Positions 46,444 to 55,259 of a DNA stretch of 64,000 nucleotides are shown here, piece by piece. A model generated the notes under the pieces. The model was not told where the DNA came from, did no database searches, and saw only the letters and a program-made list of their open reading frames with translations. The stretch is from the NCBI RefSeq assembly GCF_022063185.1, contig NZ_CP091913.1, positions 6,357,061 to 6,421,060 of the forward strand. The letters run 5' to 3'. The number at the start of each line of letters is the position of its first letter. Position 1 is the first letter of the stretch. The stretch comes from Nostoc sp. UHCC 0870 (GTDB lineage: Bacteria > Cyanobacteriota > Cyanobacteriia > Cyanobacteriales > Nostocaceae). Position numbers and translations under genes: made by a program.

Positions 46444-46866
46444 TTATACCTCATCAACAACGACTAACTCCACTCCACACCTTGTAGCCGCCTCTGCTAA
46501 TCGAGCATCAAGTGTTGCTAAGGGTAATCCTAATCGCAATGCCAATTCTAAATAAGCTGCGTCATAAGCTGCTAAACCTTCTTGTCGCCCTAGGTCTAAG
46601 ATTGCACCAAATACATTTGTATTTGCAGACGAATCAACTTTTATTAATAATGACTGTAACAATGTAATTGCTTCCTCAGATTGTTCCTGAGTCATGCGCT
46701 TACGCCGTTCAGCTACCAGTAGGACATTAGCAATTTCTAGTAACCAAATCCCTGGTACGAATACTTCAGCATCCGGCATTATTGCTAGTATCGCATTAGC
46801 GTAATCGTTATTTTCATCTACCAAACACCAGCTAATTCCTACAGAACAATCTAAAACAAACTGCAT
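46444..46866 (-). CDS. PIN-domain toxin (VapC-like)
   Basis: A 140-residue probable ribonuclease of a type II toxin-antitoxin pair. PIN acidic residues are visible as D6 (VLDCSVGISW), E44 (WLLEIANVL) and the D in AAYDAAYLELA, with TLDARLAEAA near the end. The ATG overlaps the upstream antitoxin stop as TAATG, so the two are translationally coupled. The presumed target is tRNA or rRNA in the cytoplasm; the exact target is unknown. Confidence 0.82.
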   Translation of the reverse strand: MQFVLDCSVGISWCLVDENNDYANAILAIMPDAEVFVPGIWLLEIANVLLVAERRKRMTQEQSEEAITLLQSLLIKVDSSANTNVFGAILDLGRQEGLAAYDAAYLELALRLGLPLATLDARLAEAATRCGVELVVVDEV

Positions 46867-47150
46867 TAAAATCTTCGCCCCTCTTCTATCATGGAGGGAA
46901 TTGCAGCTTTTTCCAACGCCACTTCTCTCCGCAGTTGTTGCATTCTAGCAATTGCATTCCTGATGGATGTTTTCGTCGTTGGTTTTCCCCAAGCGTTATA
47001 TTGTGGTTTTTCTGGTGTTGTACTGGAAGTATCTGGTAACGGCTGTATAACTAGCACTACCTCAACAGATTTATCTTTAAAGTCGGTGGGAGTATGGATT
47101 TGCAATATACCATCGTCTCCAATATGCGATCGCAACTTCATTGTTTCCAT
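46866..47150 (-). CDS. VapB-like antitoxin partner of the PIN toxin
   Basis: A 94-residue protein, beta-rich at its start (LRSHIGDDGILQIHTPTDF) and helical and basic at its end, as expected for a DNA-binding and toxin-binding antitoxin. The start may be the ATG at 47150 or the one at 47141 (MKLRSHIG). Its stop overlaps the toxin start by one base. The function is inferred mainly from this arrangement. Confidence 0.7.
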   Translation of the reverse strand: METMKLRSHIGDDGILQIHTPTDFKDKSVEVVLVIQPLPDTSSTTPEKPQYNAWGKPTTKTSIRNAIARMQQLRREVALEKAAIPSMIEEGRRF

Positions 47151-47200
47151 GTCTGTATTGATAAACTAAGATCAATGCTATGGCTTCTATATCTCAATAC

Positions 47201-47305
47201 TATAGCAATCCTAATTGAGTTGCGAGAAAACACGGAATCCCAGATACCTGACTTCTTGAAGAAGTCGGGTATCTGGCCTCTCATGAATGATTTAGGATTG
47301 CTATA
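47201..47305 (+). repeat. 105-bp MITE-like palindromic element
   Basis: TATAGCAATCCTAA (47201-47214) is perfectly inverted at 47292-47305. Inside is a second hairpin: CCAGATACCTGACTTCTT (47240-47257) pairs with 47259-47276. It sits between the antitoxin and Uma2 genes, which diverge from it. Confidence 0.88.
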
Positions 47306-47328
47306 TACTCTTATCTTAAAATATCGCC

Positions 47329-47907
47329 GTGACTACTATTACTATTAACTTGAACAACGTAGTTAGACTCAGTGAAGACCAATTTTATCAGCTATGTCGA
47401 GATAATCCCGATATTAAGTTTGAACTCAATGCTAACGGAGAATTGATAGTTATGCCACCTACAGGGGGAGAAACTGGAAAAAGTAACGCCAAACTTACAA
47501 CAAGATTTGTTTTGTGGAATGAGCAAACACAACTAGGTGAAGTTTTTGACTCTTCTACTTGTTTTCGACTCCCCAATGGTGCAAACCGTTCTCCTGATGT
47601 TTCTTGGATAGAAATTAGCCGATGGAATGCACTTTCATTAGAACAACGAGAAAAATTTCCTCCCATTGCGCCTGATTTTGTTTTAGAGTTGATGTCTCCA
47701 TCCGATAGCTTGAGTGAAACACAAGCTAAAATGCAAGAATATATGAATGCGGGAGTAAAGCTAGGTTGGTTGATAGACAGAAAAACACGCCGTATAGAAA
47801 TTTATCGTCAAGGGCAACCAAAAGAAGTATTAGAATCTCCTACCAACTTATCTGGAGAAGATATATTAATTGGTTTTACTTTAGATTTGCAGATTATCTG
47901 GAGTTAA
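47329..47907 (+). CDS. Uma2-family endonuclease (DUF820)
   Basis: A 192-residue protein of the PD-(D/E)XK-like Uma2 family, which is greatly expanded in cyanobacteria. Typical segments are FELNANGELIVMPPTGGETG, NRSPDVSWI, PPIAPDFVLELMSPSDSL, KMQEYMNAGVKLGWLID. The D in SPDV, the E in LELMSP and the K in KLGWLI fit the nuclease core. The start is GTG at 47329. The biological role of these proteins is poorly known. Confidence 0.88.
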   Translation: MTTITINLNNVVRLSEDQFYQLCRDNPDIKFELNANGELIVMPPTGGETGKSNAKLTTRFVLWNEQTQLGEVFDSSTCFRLPNGANRSPDVSWIEISRWNALSLEQREKFPPIAPDFVLELMSPSDSLSETQAKMQEYMNAGVKLGWLIDRKTRRIEIYRQGQPKEVLESPTNLSGEDILIGFTLDLQIIWS

Positions 47908-48239
47908 CCCACTGCATATTCTGTAAATTTCCTCATAAAAGGAGACTGAAAACCTAACACAATATCTTCTTTAGGTACTCCCATCGTAACTAAATTGGCT
48001 GCAATATCATCCTCTGTACCATTCCACTGAAGCCAAATTTTTTCACCCTTAATATCGATATGGATGATACAACTATGCACCCAATCCTGTCCCTCCCAGC
48101 CAACATGAACTATTTGGTAATGATCACGTTCTGTATCAAAAATATTTTCAACTTCTATATTTCCGTTAGCAGGTTTTTGCTGACTATACTCCTGTAATAT
48201 TTGTTGTATCATCTGGCGATAATTGGCTATTTTTTCCAT
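47904..48239 (-). CDS. xisI: XisI-family protein
   Basis: A 111-residue protein matching XisI (IANYRQMIQQILQEYSQQKP; YQIVHVGWEGQDWVHSCIIH; KIWLQWNGTEDDIAANLVTMG; VLGFQSPFMRKFTEYAV). XisI and XisH were first found as factors needed for excision of the fdxN element in Anabaena, but many copies exist without that element. Its start overlaps the truncated xisH by 13 bases, so translation is coupled. Confidence 0.88.
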   Translation of the reverse strand: MEKIANYRQMIQQILQEYSQQKPANGNIEVENIFDTERDHYQIVHVGWEGQDWVHSCIIHIDIKGEKIWLQWNGTEDDIAANLVTMGVPKEDIVLGFQSPFMRKFTEYAVG

Positions 48240-48538
48240 TTGACAATTACCTCTTTTTCTGCATTATAAATAATCATTTTGACTCGATTCTCTTCAATCA
48301 TTTCTTGAGGGAAATCAAGTTGAAAAAATGTTTTATAGGTTGTCAAAGGTACTGCTAAATATAAAACACGCTCTGGCTGTCGTCGTTTCAGTGCGCCTCT
48401 ATAGTTGATAAACTGTCCCAATGCTGTCAACTGATAATGAAATAATATCCCATAAAAAAGAGTATCAACTCTATCTTGAATGATAAAATTGATACTTATT
48501 CTTAAAAGTTTGTAGTAAGGGCTGAAGCCCTTAGTCAT
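48227..48538 (-). pseudogene. xisH: N-terminally truncated XisH
   Basis: The last ~65 residues match XisH (ALGQFINYRGALKRRQPER; VLYLAVPLTTYKTFFQ; VKMIIYNAEKEVIVKWK). The conserved N-terminal half of normal XisH (about 138 residues) is missing. Its place is taken by about 11 residues encoded in a palindromic repeat (MTKGFSPYYKL), including the ATG at 48538, followed by unrelated sequence. The protein is therefore probably inactive even if made. Confidence 0.75.
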
Positions 48539-48573
48539 GTCTAATTTTGAGGGCTGAAGCCCTCACTACGAAC
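48512..48573 (+). repeat. palindromic REP-like element joining two gene ends
   Basis: GTAGTAAGGGCTGAAGCCC (48512-48530) and an inverted arm near 48555-48569 relate it to the copy at 22068-22117. The stop codon of the OGT-like gene (48566-48568) and the start of the truncated xisH (48538) both lie inside it. Confidence 0.8.
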
Positions 48574-50785
48574 TAATATACCTCTGCCACATTTGGGTGT
48601 AAGCATTTTCCATTTCACGGGTAAACTGCTTACCATTCCATAGAGGTGATGTTTTTCTGGACTGTCTCAACTTCCAAGCAATTTGTTGTCTTAAGGCTTC
48701 ATCCTTACCCAAACGCACACCCCACTCTACATATTCTTCATCAGTCCAAGCAATACCTTCTGTAATACCAGCATTCATCATCATGGTGTAACTGTTACGT
48801 GCAGCGAATTGCTCACCTACTCGCGTCACCATAGGGATACACATCCATAGAGTTTCTAGGGTGGTTGTAGCACCGTTGTAGGGATAGGTGTCTAATACAA
48901 TATCAGCAATTCCTAAATTAGCACGGTGAACCGATTCTGCAATTACACCTGGAAGAAAGCGCAATTTAGAGGTATCTACGCCCTCTTCTTCTGCTAGCCC
49001 ATCAAAGAATATTTTGATCGATTCTTCATCAGATATCCCTTTAATTAAGAAGTAGCTATTGGGAACTTCTTTAAGGATTCTCAATTGCAGTCTTGCAATA
49101 TCTGGATGTCGCTTAAAGCCTCGTTGGGCGCAGAGATACACAATTCCATCATGAGGAATATCTAATTGTTCACGAGTTATCGTAGGTACACTAACCTCAA
49201 AACCATCTATACCTATGTAGGTTTGAGGTAAACGCCAAATTTTTTCACTATAATATTCCTGGGCTGATTCTGGTAAGACGTAGGGGTCAGCAATGAAATA
49301 ATCTATTGATGGGCTACCAGAAGCATCGAAACCTAACCAAGTAACTTGAACTGGTGCAGGTTTTAAGGATACGATTTCACAGCTAATATCTAAAGTAATA
49401 CTATCCAAATCTATCAAAATATCGATTTCATCTTTGTATATTTCTTCAGCAATCTCTGAAGTATGGTTTGATTTATATGCTTTGTCTAGTTTACTAAGAT
49501 ACCATTCATGTAGAGGATCACACTCTGGATTAGTATTAATAAAATAAGCAGAAATTTCAAATTTGTTCCGGTCATGATACTGAAATAACCATCGCGCTAA
49601 CCAACCTACAGAGTGACTTCTAAGACAATAAGATAAGTATCCTATCTTAAGTTTTTTATCTGTAAGGTTTTGTTTTTTTCTTTCTATGTGACCATGAAAA
49701 TACTTTTCTACTTTTTCTTTAGCATAATTTTCTATATTGGCTTCACAAAGCTGTAATAACTGGTTTTGAATATGTTTGTTTTTCTTTGGATTATCTTCAA
49801 TATATGGAGTAAAAAAATTGGCATTAAATAATCTGGCTATTCTAACTGAATCTAGTTCTTTCGGTTGGGCTTTAATTAGTGACTCTACTAATTCTTCTTG
49901 TCTTTTTTGTACTAAGCAAGATTCTTCCCAATGACCACCTGCGGTCATTAATCCCCGCAAAATTTGGCGATTTGCGAAAACTTTTTCTGGTAAATTTTCT
50001 ACTAAAGAGTAGTATGATTTAGCAGTTTCTATACCTTGATCGAATTGACCCGCATTCTGATAAAATGTAGCTAGTTGACCTATGACCTCTGTATTATTAG
50101 GGCTTAACTTTAAATATATTTCGCACAATTTTACAGCTATTTTTGGTAGCCTTTTTGAGTAAGCTATTTCTAAAGCTGCTGGCAGTACAACTATCAACAA
50201 AATTTGATGATTATTTTTGCAATGTGGTAAACACGCTTCCAGAAACTCCAGGGTTGGTGGGTGTAAAGGTGCATAGTCTAAAATTAATTTTAGAACATCC
50301 ATTAGCAGTTCTAAATTGACATCTCCTTTTGGTTGAGATTGGAGAACTTTGATTAGTCCTAGTTCTTCTAAATCTTGACCACTATAGGTTTCTAACTTGA
50401 TAGCCAATTTAATCAAATTTAAGAGATTATGAATATCTTGAGGAAAAATTTCCTTGATGTTATTGCGAATCTTTTCAGCTACTAAATATTCTTTTAATTC
50501 TTCTCGGCGTTCAGCCTCTGTTTGCAAAATCTTAATTAATTCTGCCTGACAGGTTTCGACTTGTTCTGTATCGACTTCCATGATGGCCATAAACCAAGTT
50601 GTCTGGGCTTCTACCTCTTGCCCTTGCAACAGTAACATTAATCCTAAATGCCAATAGTGAGATTTAACATCAGGTTCTATGGTAATTGCTTCTTCGTAGA
50701 GACTTGCAGCTTGGATATAATTACCTGCAAGAAAATATTTTTCTGCACGCTGATGATATTGAACTGGAGGAGTTAATGAGAGCAT
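48566..50785 (-). CDS. TPR-OGT-like glycosyltransferase (GT41)
   Basis: A 739-residue protein. The N-terminus has TPR motifs (YHQRAEKYFLAGNYIQAASLYEEA is split as two helices), a long helical middle follows, and the C-terminal half is GT41: KIGYLSYCLRSHSVGWLARW, APVQVTWLGFDASGSPSIDY, VLDTYPYNGATTTLETLWM. It should attach a sugar, probably N-acetylglucosamine, to Ser/Thr. The ATG at 50785 gives MLSLTPPVQY; a TTG at 50833 is in frame but less likely. A type IV pilin gene lies 174 bp upstream on the same strand. The last codons and stop come from the REP-like repeat. Confidence 0.88.
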   Translation of the reverse strand: MLSLTPPVQYHQRAEKYFLAGNYIQAASLYEEAITIEPDVKSHYWHLGLMLLLQGQEVEAQTTWFMAIMEVDTEQVETCQAELIKILQTEAERREELKEYLVAEKIRNNIKEIFPQDIHNLLNLIKLAIKLETYSGQDLEELGLIKVLQSQPKGDVNLELLMDVLKLILDYAPLHPPTLEFLEACLPHCKNNHQILLIVVLPAALEIAYSKRLPKIAVKLCEIYLKLSPNNTEVIGQLATFYQNAGQFDQGIETAKSYYSLVENLPEKVFANRQILRGLMTAGGHWEESCLVQKRQEELVESLIKAQPKELDSVRIARLFNANFFTPYIEDNPKKNKHIQNQLLQLCEANIENYAKEKVEKYFHGHIERKKQNLTDKKLKIGYLSYCLRSHSVGWLARWLFQYHDRNKFEISAYFINTNPECDPLHEWYLSKLDKAYKSNHTSEIAEEIYKDEIDILIDLDSITLDISCEIVSLKPAPVQVTWLGFDASGSPSIDYFIADPYVLPESAQEYYSEKIWRLPQTYIGIDGFEVSVPTITREQLDIPHDGIVYLCAQRGFKRHPDIARLQLRILKEVPNSYFLIKGISDEESIKIFFDGLAEEEGVDTSKLRFLPGVIAESVHRANLGIADIVLDTYPYNGATTTLETLWMCIPMVTRVGEQFAARNSYTMMMNAGITEGIAWTDEEYVEWGVRLGKDEALRQQIAWKLRQSRKTSPLWNGKQFTREMENAYTQMWQRYISS

Positions 50786-50959
50786 AGTAATTATCAAAAA
50801 TTGGTAGGATGAAACACGATAGAGATGTAGCAATTAGCTCAATGAAAAATCACACTTAGAGCAAATTGCAGAAATTGGGTAATGTTTAAAAACACTACCC
50901 AACATAAAAAAGTATGTGAAATAACAAAGAATTATAAGAAGTGAATGTTTTACACTTGC

Positions 50960-51490
50960 TTATCTAGCCAAAGATACAAAATCATTTTCACAAGTTGTAG
51001 TAAATGTATTGACATCACTAACTTCTTGAGAAGGACCTGGTGACTCACAAGCTATTGCTAATGTGAGTGCTTCAGAGGTAGCACTCTCTCCTACAGTTGT
51101 ACCTACTAATCCATAGTAGGATTTCAACGCAGCTTTATTAGCTATTCCTTTAAATTGAGCATTACCACTTCCATCACCGGTGATGCTGTAGTCGTAATTT
51201 TCAGATTGAGTCTTGATACCTACTTGCAATTCAGATAATCCTGTAGCGAACTTTTGGTATTCTAGGTAGTAAGCTTGTTGAGAACGGTTAACTGTACCAA
51301 CGTAGTTTCTCGCTTCTGACTGTTTCGCTTTGTTTACCTGACCAAGTAGTGAAGGTAACGCGATCGCAGCAAGTACACCGATAATAATTACTACAACTAG
51401 CAGTTCAATTAAGGTAAAACCTTCTTCTTCTTTCTTTTTACGGTTGCTGAGGTGGTTAAGGAATTTAGCTTGCAATTCTGGCTTGAGCAT
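50960..51490 (-). CDS. pilA: type IV pilin-like protein
   Basis: A 176-residue prepilin. The leader is long (about 23 residues) and basic, and ends in KKKEEEG, with the prepilin peptidase site before FTLIELLVVVIIIGVLAAIA. The glutamate at mature position 5 is present. The C-terminal domain has cysteines in IACESPGPS and TTTCENDF that may form the D-loop disulfide. It would be assembled into surface pili used for motility or DNA uptake. A ribosome binding site (AGGAG) precedes the ATG at 51490. Confidence 0.88.
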   Translation of the reverse strand: MLKPELQAKFLNHLSNRKKKEEEGFTLIELLVVVIIIGVLAAIALPSLLGQVNKAKQSEARNYVGTVNRSQQAYYLEYQKFATGLSELQVGIKTQSENYDYSITGDGSGNAQFKGIANKAALKSYYGLVGTTVGESATSEALTLAIACESPGPSQEVSDVNTFTTTCENDFVSLAR

Positions 51491-51749
51491 GGGTTTCTCC
51501 TGAAGTTTGGGGTAAGTAGAATGCGATCGCTCTGTTCTAAAAAAAACTTACCCAGTTGCAATCTGCGATCTATCACTCCAGTAAAAAAACTTCTTGTTTT
51601 AGCTATAATTACGTATATTTACTAATAAAATTAATCTAGTGGATGAAGAAATAAGGTTTATCTCCTGTTTTCTACTGACAATTGCTTTATTTGGTCAGCC
51701 TGTATAGAAGACACGTCAGGCGATCATCGCACCACCCCTTTCTAGGTCT

Positions 51750-52142
51750 TTGATATATGTGTATGTGAAGCCTGCACTAGAACCAGTAACTCACGGCGGT
51801 TTGCGTTACATAATCCACAGATTCAAAATGTACTGTACCTTGCAAAAGCTACAATGTATTGATATCAAGAAAATTGGCTATTTTATTCAAGCAATTGTAT
51901 TTTACAAGTTCCCCACTCTTAGCGTAGAAGAAATTGAAGCCATGCTTGATTTCGATGAATTCAAAAATACTCGATTGTACAAAAGTATCTTAGCAAAGAC
52001 AAGACCGGAAACAGAACTAGAAACAAAATTGAAATTAGTCCCAAAATGTATTCAGAGAGGTATGAGTATTCAAGAAATAGCAGAATTCTTAGAACTAGAT
52101 GTTGAAACTATCAGGAAATCTCTGCAAGAGCAGTCTGAGTAA
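51750..52142 (+). pseudogene. C-terminal remnant of an Rpn/DUF2887-type protein
   Basis: The later ~70 residues (FPTLSVEEIEAMLDFDEFK; a helical RGMSIQEIAEFLELDVETIR end) resemble the C-terminus of Rpn-type recombination-promoting nucleases. The N-terminal nuclease part is missing. The first called codon is a TTG, and upstream sequence does not restore the family start. Probably decayed. Confidence 0.5.
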
Positions 52143-52275
52143 ATAAATTTAACCAAACCTACATTTTTAGGTGATTTGGTGAATGTTATTCCCGACTTTT
52201 GTTATTTGCGATCGCTTGCCTGACTCATATGTTATGCTATATTAAACGTAGTCGTTATGAGTTCAGATAATTATT

Positions 52276-53646
52276 ATGACTAATCAGACTGTAGAGAACT
52301 TAGTAATTATCGGTTCTGGGCCAGCAGGTTACACTGCGGCTATATATGCTGGACGAGCTAATTTAAAACCTGTGGTATTTGAAGGTTTCCAAGTTGGGGG
52401 ATTACCTGGTGGTCAATTAATGACGACAACGGAAGTAGAGAATTTTCCGGGATTTCCCCAAGGGATAACGGGGCCGGAACTTATGGATAGGATGAAGGCG
52501 CAGGCGGAGCGTTGGGGGGCTGAGTTATATACTGAGGATGTGATTTCAGTTGATTTGAGTCAGCGTCCTTTTACTATCCGCTCAGAAGAAAGGGAAGTCA
52601 AGGCTCACACTATAATTATTGCCACTGGTGCGACAGCTAAACGTTTGGGTTTACCCAGTGAACATCAATTCTGGAGTCGGGGAATTTCTGCTTGTGCAAT
52701 TTGCGATGGTGCTACGCCAATTTTCCACGGTGCAGAATTAGCGGTGGTTGGTGCTGGTGACTCGGCGGCGGAGGAGTCTATTTATTTAACTAAGTATGGC
52801 TCGAAAGTGAATTTGTTAGTGCGTTCTGATAAGATGCGGGCTTCTAAAGCCATGCAAGACCGACTGTTGAGTAATCCTAAAATCCAAGTGCATTGGAACA
52901 CCGAGGCTGTAGATATATTCGGTAGCGGTCACATGGAAGGGATAACAGTCCGTAATAGAAAAACTGGGGAAGAAACCAAACTGTCAGCTAAGGGTTTATT
53001 CTACGCCATTGGTCACACGCCTAATACTGCTTTATTTAAAGGGCAATTGGAACTAGACGAAGTGGGTTACATTGTCACTAAACATGGTTCACCAGAAACT
53101 AGTGTAGAGGGTGTATTTGCTGCTGGTGACGTGCAAGACCATGAATATCGCCAAGCAATTACGGCGGCTGGTAGTGGCTGTGCGGCGGCGTTGTTGGCGG
53201 AACGTTGGTTGTCTGCTAATGCTTTGATTCACGAGTTCCATCAACAGCTGACTATTAATAATGAGTTAGAACCTCAGCCAACTGCTCAGAAAACTGAAGC
53301 CGAACAAGCGGCGGAGTTTGATTTAGCTGTAACTCGCCATGAGGGGGGTTATGCTCTAAGGAAATTATTCCACGAAAGCGATCGCCTACTCGTTGTCAAA
53401 TACGTCTCCCCTGGTTGTGGCCCTTGTCACACCCTCAAGCCGATTTTAAATAAAGTAGTGGTCGAATTTGAAAGTAAAATCCACTTTGTAGAAATCGACA
53501 TCGACAAAGACCGCGAAATTGCCGAAAATGCCGGCGTAACAGGAACACCAACAATACAGTTTTTCAAAAATCAAGAACTATTAAAGGAAATCAAAGGCGT
53601 TAAGCAAAAAAGTGAGTATCGCCAATTGATTGAAACTAATCTTTGA
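52276..53646 (+). CDS. trxB: NADPH-dependent thioredoxin reductase-thioredoxin fusion (NTRC)
   Basis: A 456-residue fusion. Residues 1-315 are an FAD/NADPH thioredoxin reductase: IIGSGPAGYTAAIYAGRA binds FAD, C140-A-I-C143 is the redox pair, and VVGAGDSAAEE binds NADPH. After a linker of about 45 residues, residues about 350-456 are a thioredoxin with C381-G-P-C384. NTRC passes electrons from NADPH to 2-Cys peroxiredoxins and other targets in cyanobacteria and chloroplasts, which protects against oxidative stress in the dark. No other redox genes are adjacent. Confidence 0.95.
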   Translation: MTNQTVENLVIIGSGPAGYTAAIYAGRANLKPVVFEGFQVGGLPGGQLMTTTEVENFPGFPQGITGPELMDRMKAQAERWGAELYTEDVISVDLSQRPFTIRSEEREVKAHTIIIATGATAKRLGLPSEHQFWSRGISACAICDGATPIFHGAELAVVGAGDSAAEESIYLTKYGSKVNLLVRSDKMRASKAMQDRLLSNPKIQVHWNTEAVDIFGSGHMEGITVRNRKTGEETKLSAKGLFYAIGHTPNTALFKGQLELDEVGYIVTKHGSPETSVEGVFAAGDVQDHEYRQAITAAGSGCAAALLAERWLSANALIHEFHQQLTINNELEPQPTAQKTEAEQAAEFDLAVTRHEGGYALRKLFHESDRLLVVKYVSPGCGPCHTLKPILNKVVVEFESKIHFVEIDIDKDREIAENAGVTGTPTIQFFKNQELLKEIKGVKQKSEYRQLIETNL

Positions 53647-53675
53647 TTAGGGCTTGCTTCCAACAGTCGTCATTG

Positions 53676-53744
53676 AACCCCACCCCCAGCCCCTCCCCGT
53701 TCACGGGGAGGGGAGACAAAGCGTAGCTATGGCGGGGTGGGGTT
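53676..53744 (+). repeat. 69-bp GC-rich hairpin repeat, copy 2
   Basis: It is nearly identical to 34678-34746 and lies just after the NTRC stop, with the next gene converging from the right. A terminator function for both genes is plausible. Confidence 0.85.
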
Positions 53745-53769
53745 CTTCGGGTTTCATCAGCTGACTTGA

Positions 53770-54951
53770 TTATTCCCTTGTCCCCTGCCCATCTTGACTA
53801 TCTCCTGGTGAAATCTGACTATTAGATACACTCCGCATTCTATTCATTTGAGTAAGAGCGTATCTTGCTGTAGCCTGGACTTCAGCATCAGGGTCATCAA
53901 GGGCATGGTTTAACATTTGGCTCATTTGTCCCATCATGTCATACACACGGGTTAAGTCACGGATGGCATTTTGCCTGACTTTTGGACTGTCATCTTGCAT
54001 GGAGACGGCTAAAGCCCGGTTGATGGGTTTGAGTGTGCGGATGTTAATTTCTGACAAAGAAGCCAAAATTAAACTGCGTTGTTGAGAATCAGCATCAATC
54101 AACAGGTTTACCAATGGCTGAATTGCTCGTGAATCGCCTTGCTGACCTAAATCCCAGATAGCTTTGTGTCGCTTGCTGGGGTCGGTACTACGTAAATCTC
54201 TAATTAATTCATCAACAATGCTGAGTTTGGTTATACGAGAAGTGGTTTCTACAGGCATTTCTGTTGTAGAAGAAATTGATGCGCTGGCTGTAGGTGAATT
54301 TGTGAATTGAACTGTATTTTCTTGGTTAACCGATGTTTTTTCAACTTCTTGTAAAGTCAGTGGAACTTTATTTTCTTGAGCTGGACTTAAAGCTCTTATC
54401 CCTGAGTTTTCAGGTAATTTTTCTGCTTGGTTTTGCTCATACAATCTCAGTAAGAACAGGATAGCCCCAATACTTCCTAAAGTTCCTAAAACCAATATTA
54501 ACCACCAAATCAAATTGCTTTGGTCGGACTGGGGTTTGGTAGTGGATGGGATGGTTGAATTGGCGGTTTCAGTCCGAGGAGAAATCGCTAGTTGACTTTT
54601 TTTGGCTGCAAATGCTGCTTGCAGAGTCTTTTGGGTTGTCAGGTCTGCAAAACCATCTACCCTTTTTAAACCCTTGGCTGTCTGGAATTGAACTACAGCA
54701 CTTTTTGTACTTTGACCGTATTTCCCATCTATCAGGTCATCATAGTACCCTAACTCCTTTAATTGAGTTTGCAGTGTTCGCACATCTGACCCTTGACTAC
54801 CTGGTGTGAGAACAACCGGCTTAGTGGGTCTAGTAGAACTGACTTGTGCCAGATACCAGACTTTAGGTGTGGTTGCGCTGGCGGGATTTAAGTAAAAACC
54901 CAGGCAAGAAAAATAGGTGATGATTAAAATTGAGGAGCGGTATAGCCTCAT
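53770..54951 (-). CDS. peptidoglycan-binding and HEAT-repeat membrane protein
   Basis: A 393-residue protein in four parts: a signal peptide (SSILIITYFSCLGFYLNPASA); a PG_binding_1 domain (GSQGSDVRTLQTQLKELGYY, about residues 52-112); a transmembrane segment (LIWWLILVLGTLGSIGAILF, about residue 150); and a C-terminal HEAT-like repeat domain (DPSKRHKAIWDLGQQGDSRA, DSPKVRQNAIRDL, DPDAEVQATARYAL). The topology puts the peptidoglycan-binding domain in the periplasm and the HEAT domain in the cytoplasm. It may connect the cell wall to a cytoplasmic partner. The family is typically cyanobacterial. Confidence 0.8.
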   Translation of the reverse strand: MRLYRSSILIITYFSCLGFYLNPASATTPKVWYLAQVSSTRPTKPVVLTPGSQGSDVRTLQTQLKELGYYDDLIDGKYGQSTKSAVVQFQTAKGLKRVDGFADLTTQKTLQAAFAAKKSQLAISPRTETANSTIPSTTKPQSDQSNLIWWLILVLGTLGSIGAILFLLRLYEQNQAEKLPENSGIRALSPAQENKVPLTLQEVEKTSVNQENTVQFTNSPTASASISSTTEMPVETTSRITKLSIVDELIRDLRSTDPSKRHKAIWDLGQQGDSRAIQPLVNLLIDADSQQRSLILASLSEINIRTLKPINRALAVSMQDDSPKVRQNAIRDLTRVYDMMGQMSQMLNHALDDPDAEVQATARYALTQMNRMRSVSNSQISPGDSQDGQGTRE

Positions 54952-55259
54952 ATTAAGTTCAAAATTGCAGCATGAAAGTTCTAGGGAAGTGATAAAATCT
55001 GTCTAAATATTAACTTTTATATGGCAAATAAAGTTTGATTTTCTGTAAGAGTTATGTAAATTATCTTACCTTAACTAATTATTGATTTCTATATTTTTTC
55101 TGTTTTAACAATAGATCGTTTATACCACAATCAGGTTGAGATAAAACCATCAAATCAAGCTTGGGGCTACTGTTAATTGAAATATGGTGGTTCATACCAA
55201 CAGAACTTGTAGCACCTGGAGGGATATGAGAATCTAGGTGAACATCATCCAAAATAGAA
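54952..55259. other. intergenic region, nothing recognised
   Basis: About 310 AT-rich bases between two leftward genes. It probably contains the promoter of the peptidoglycan-binding gene. No repeat, RNA or terminator is clear. Confidence 0.4.
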
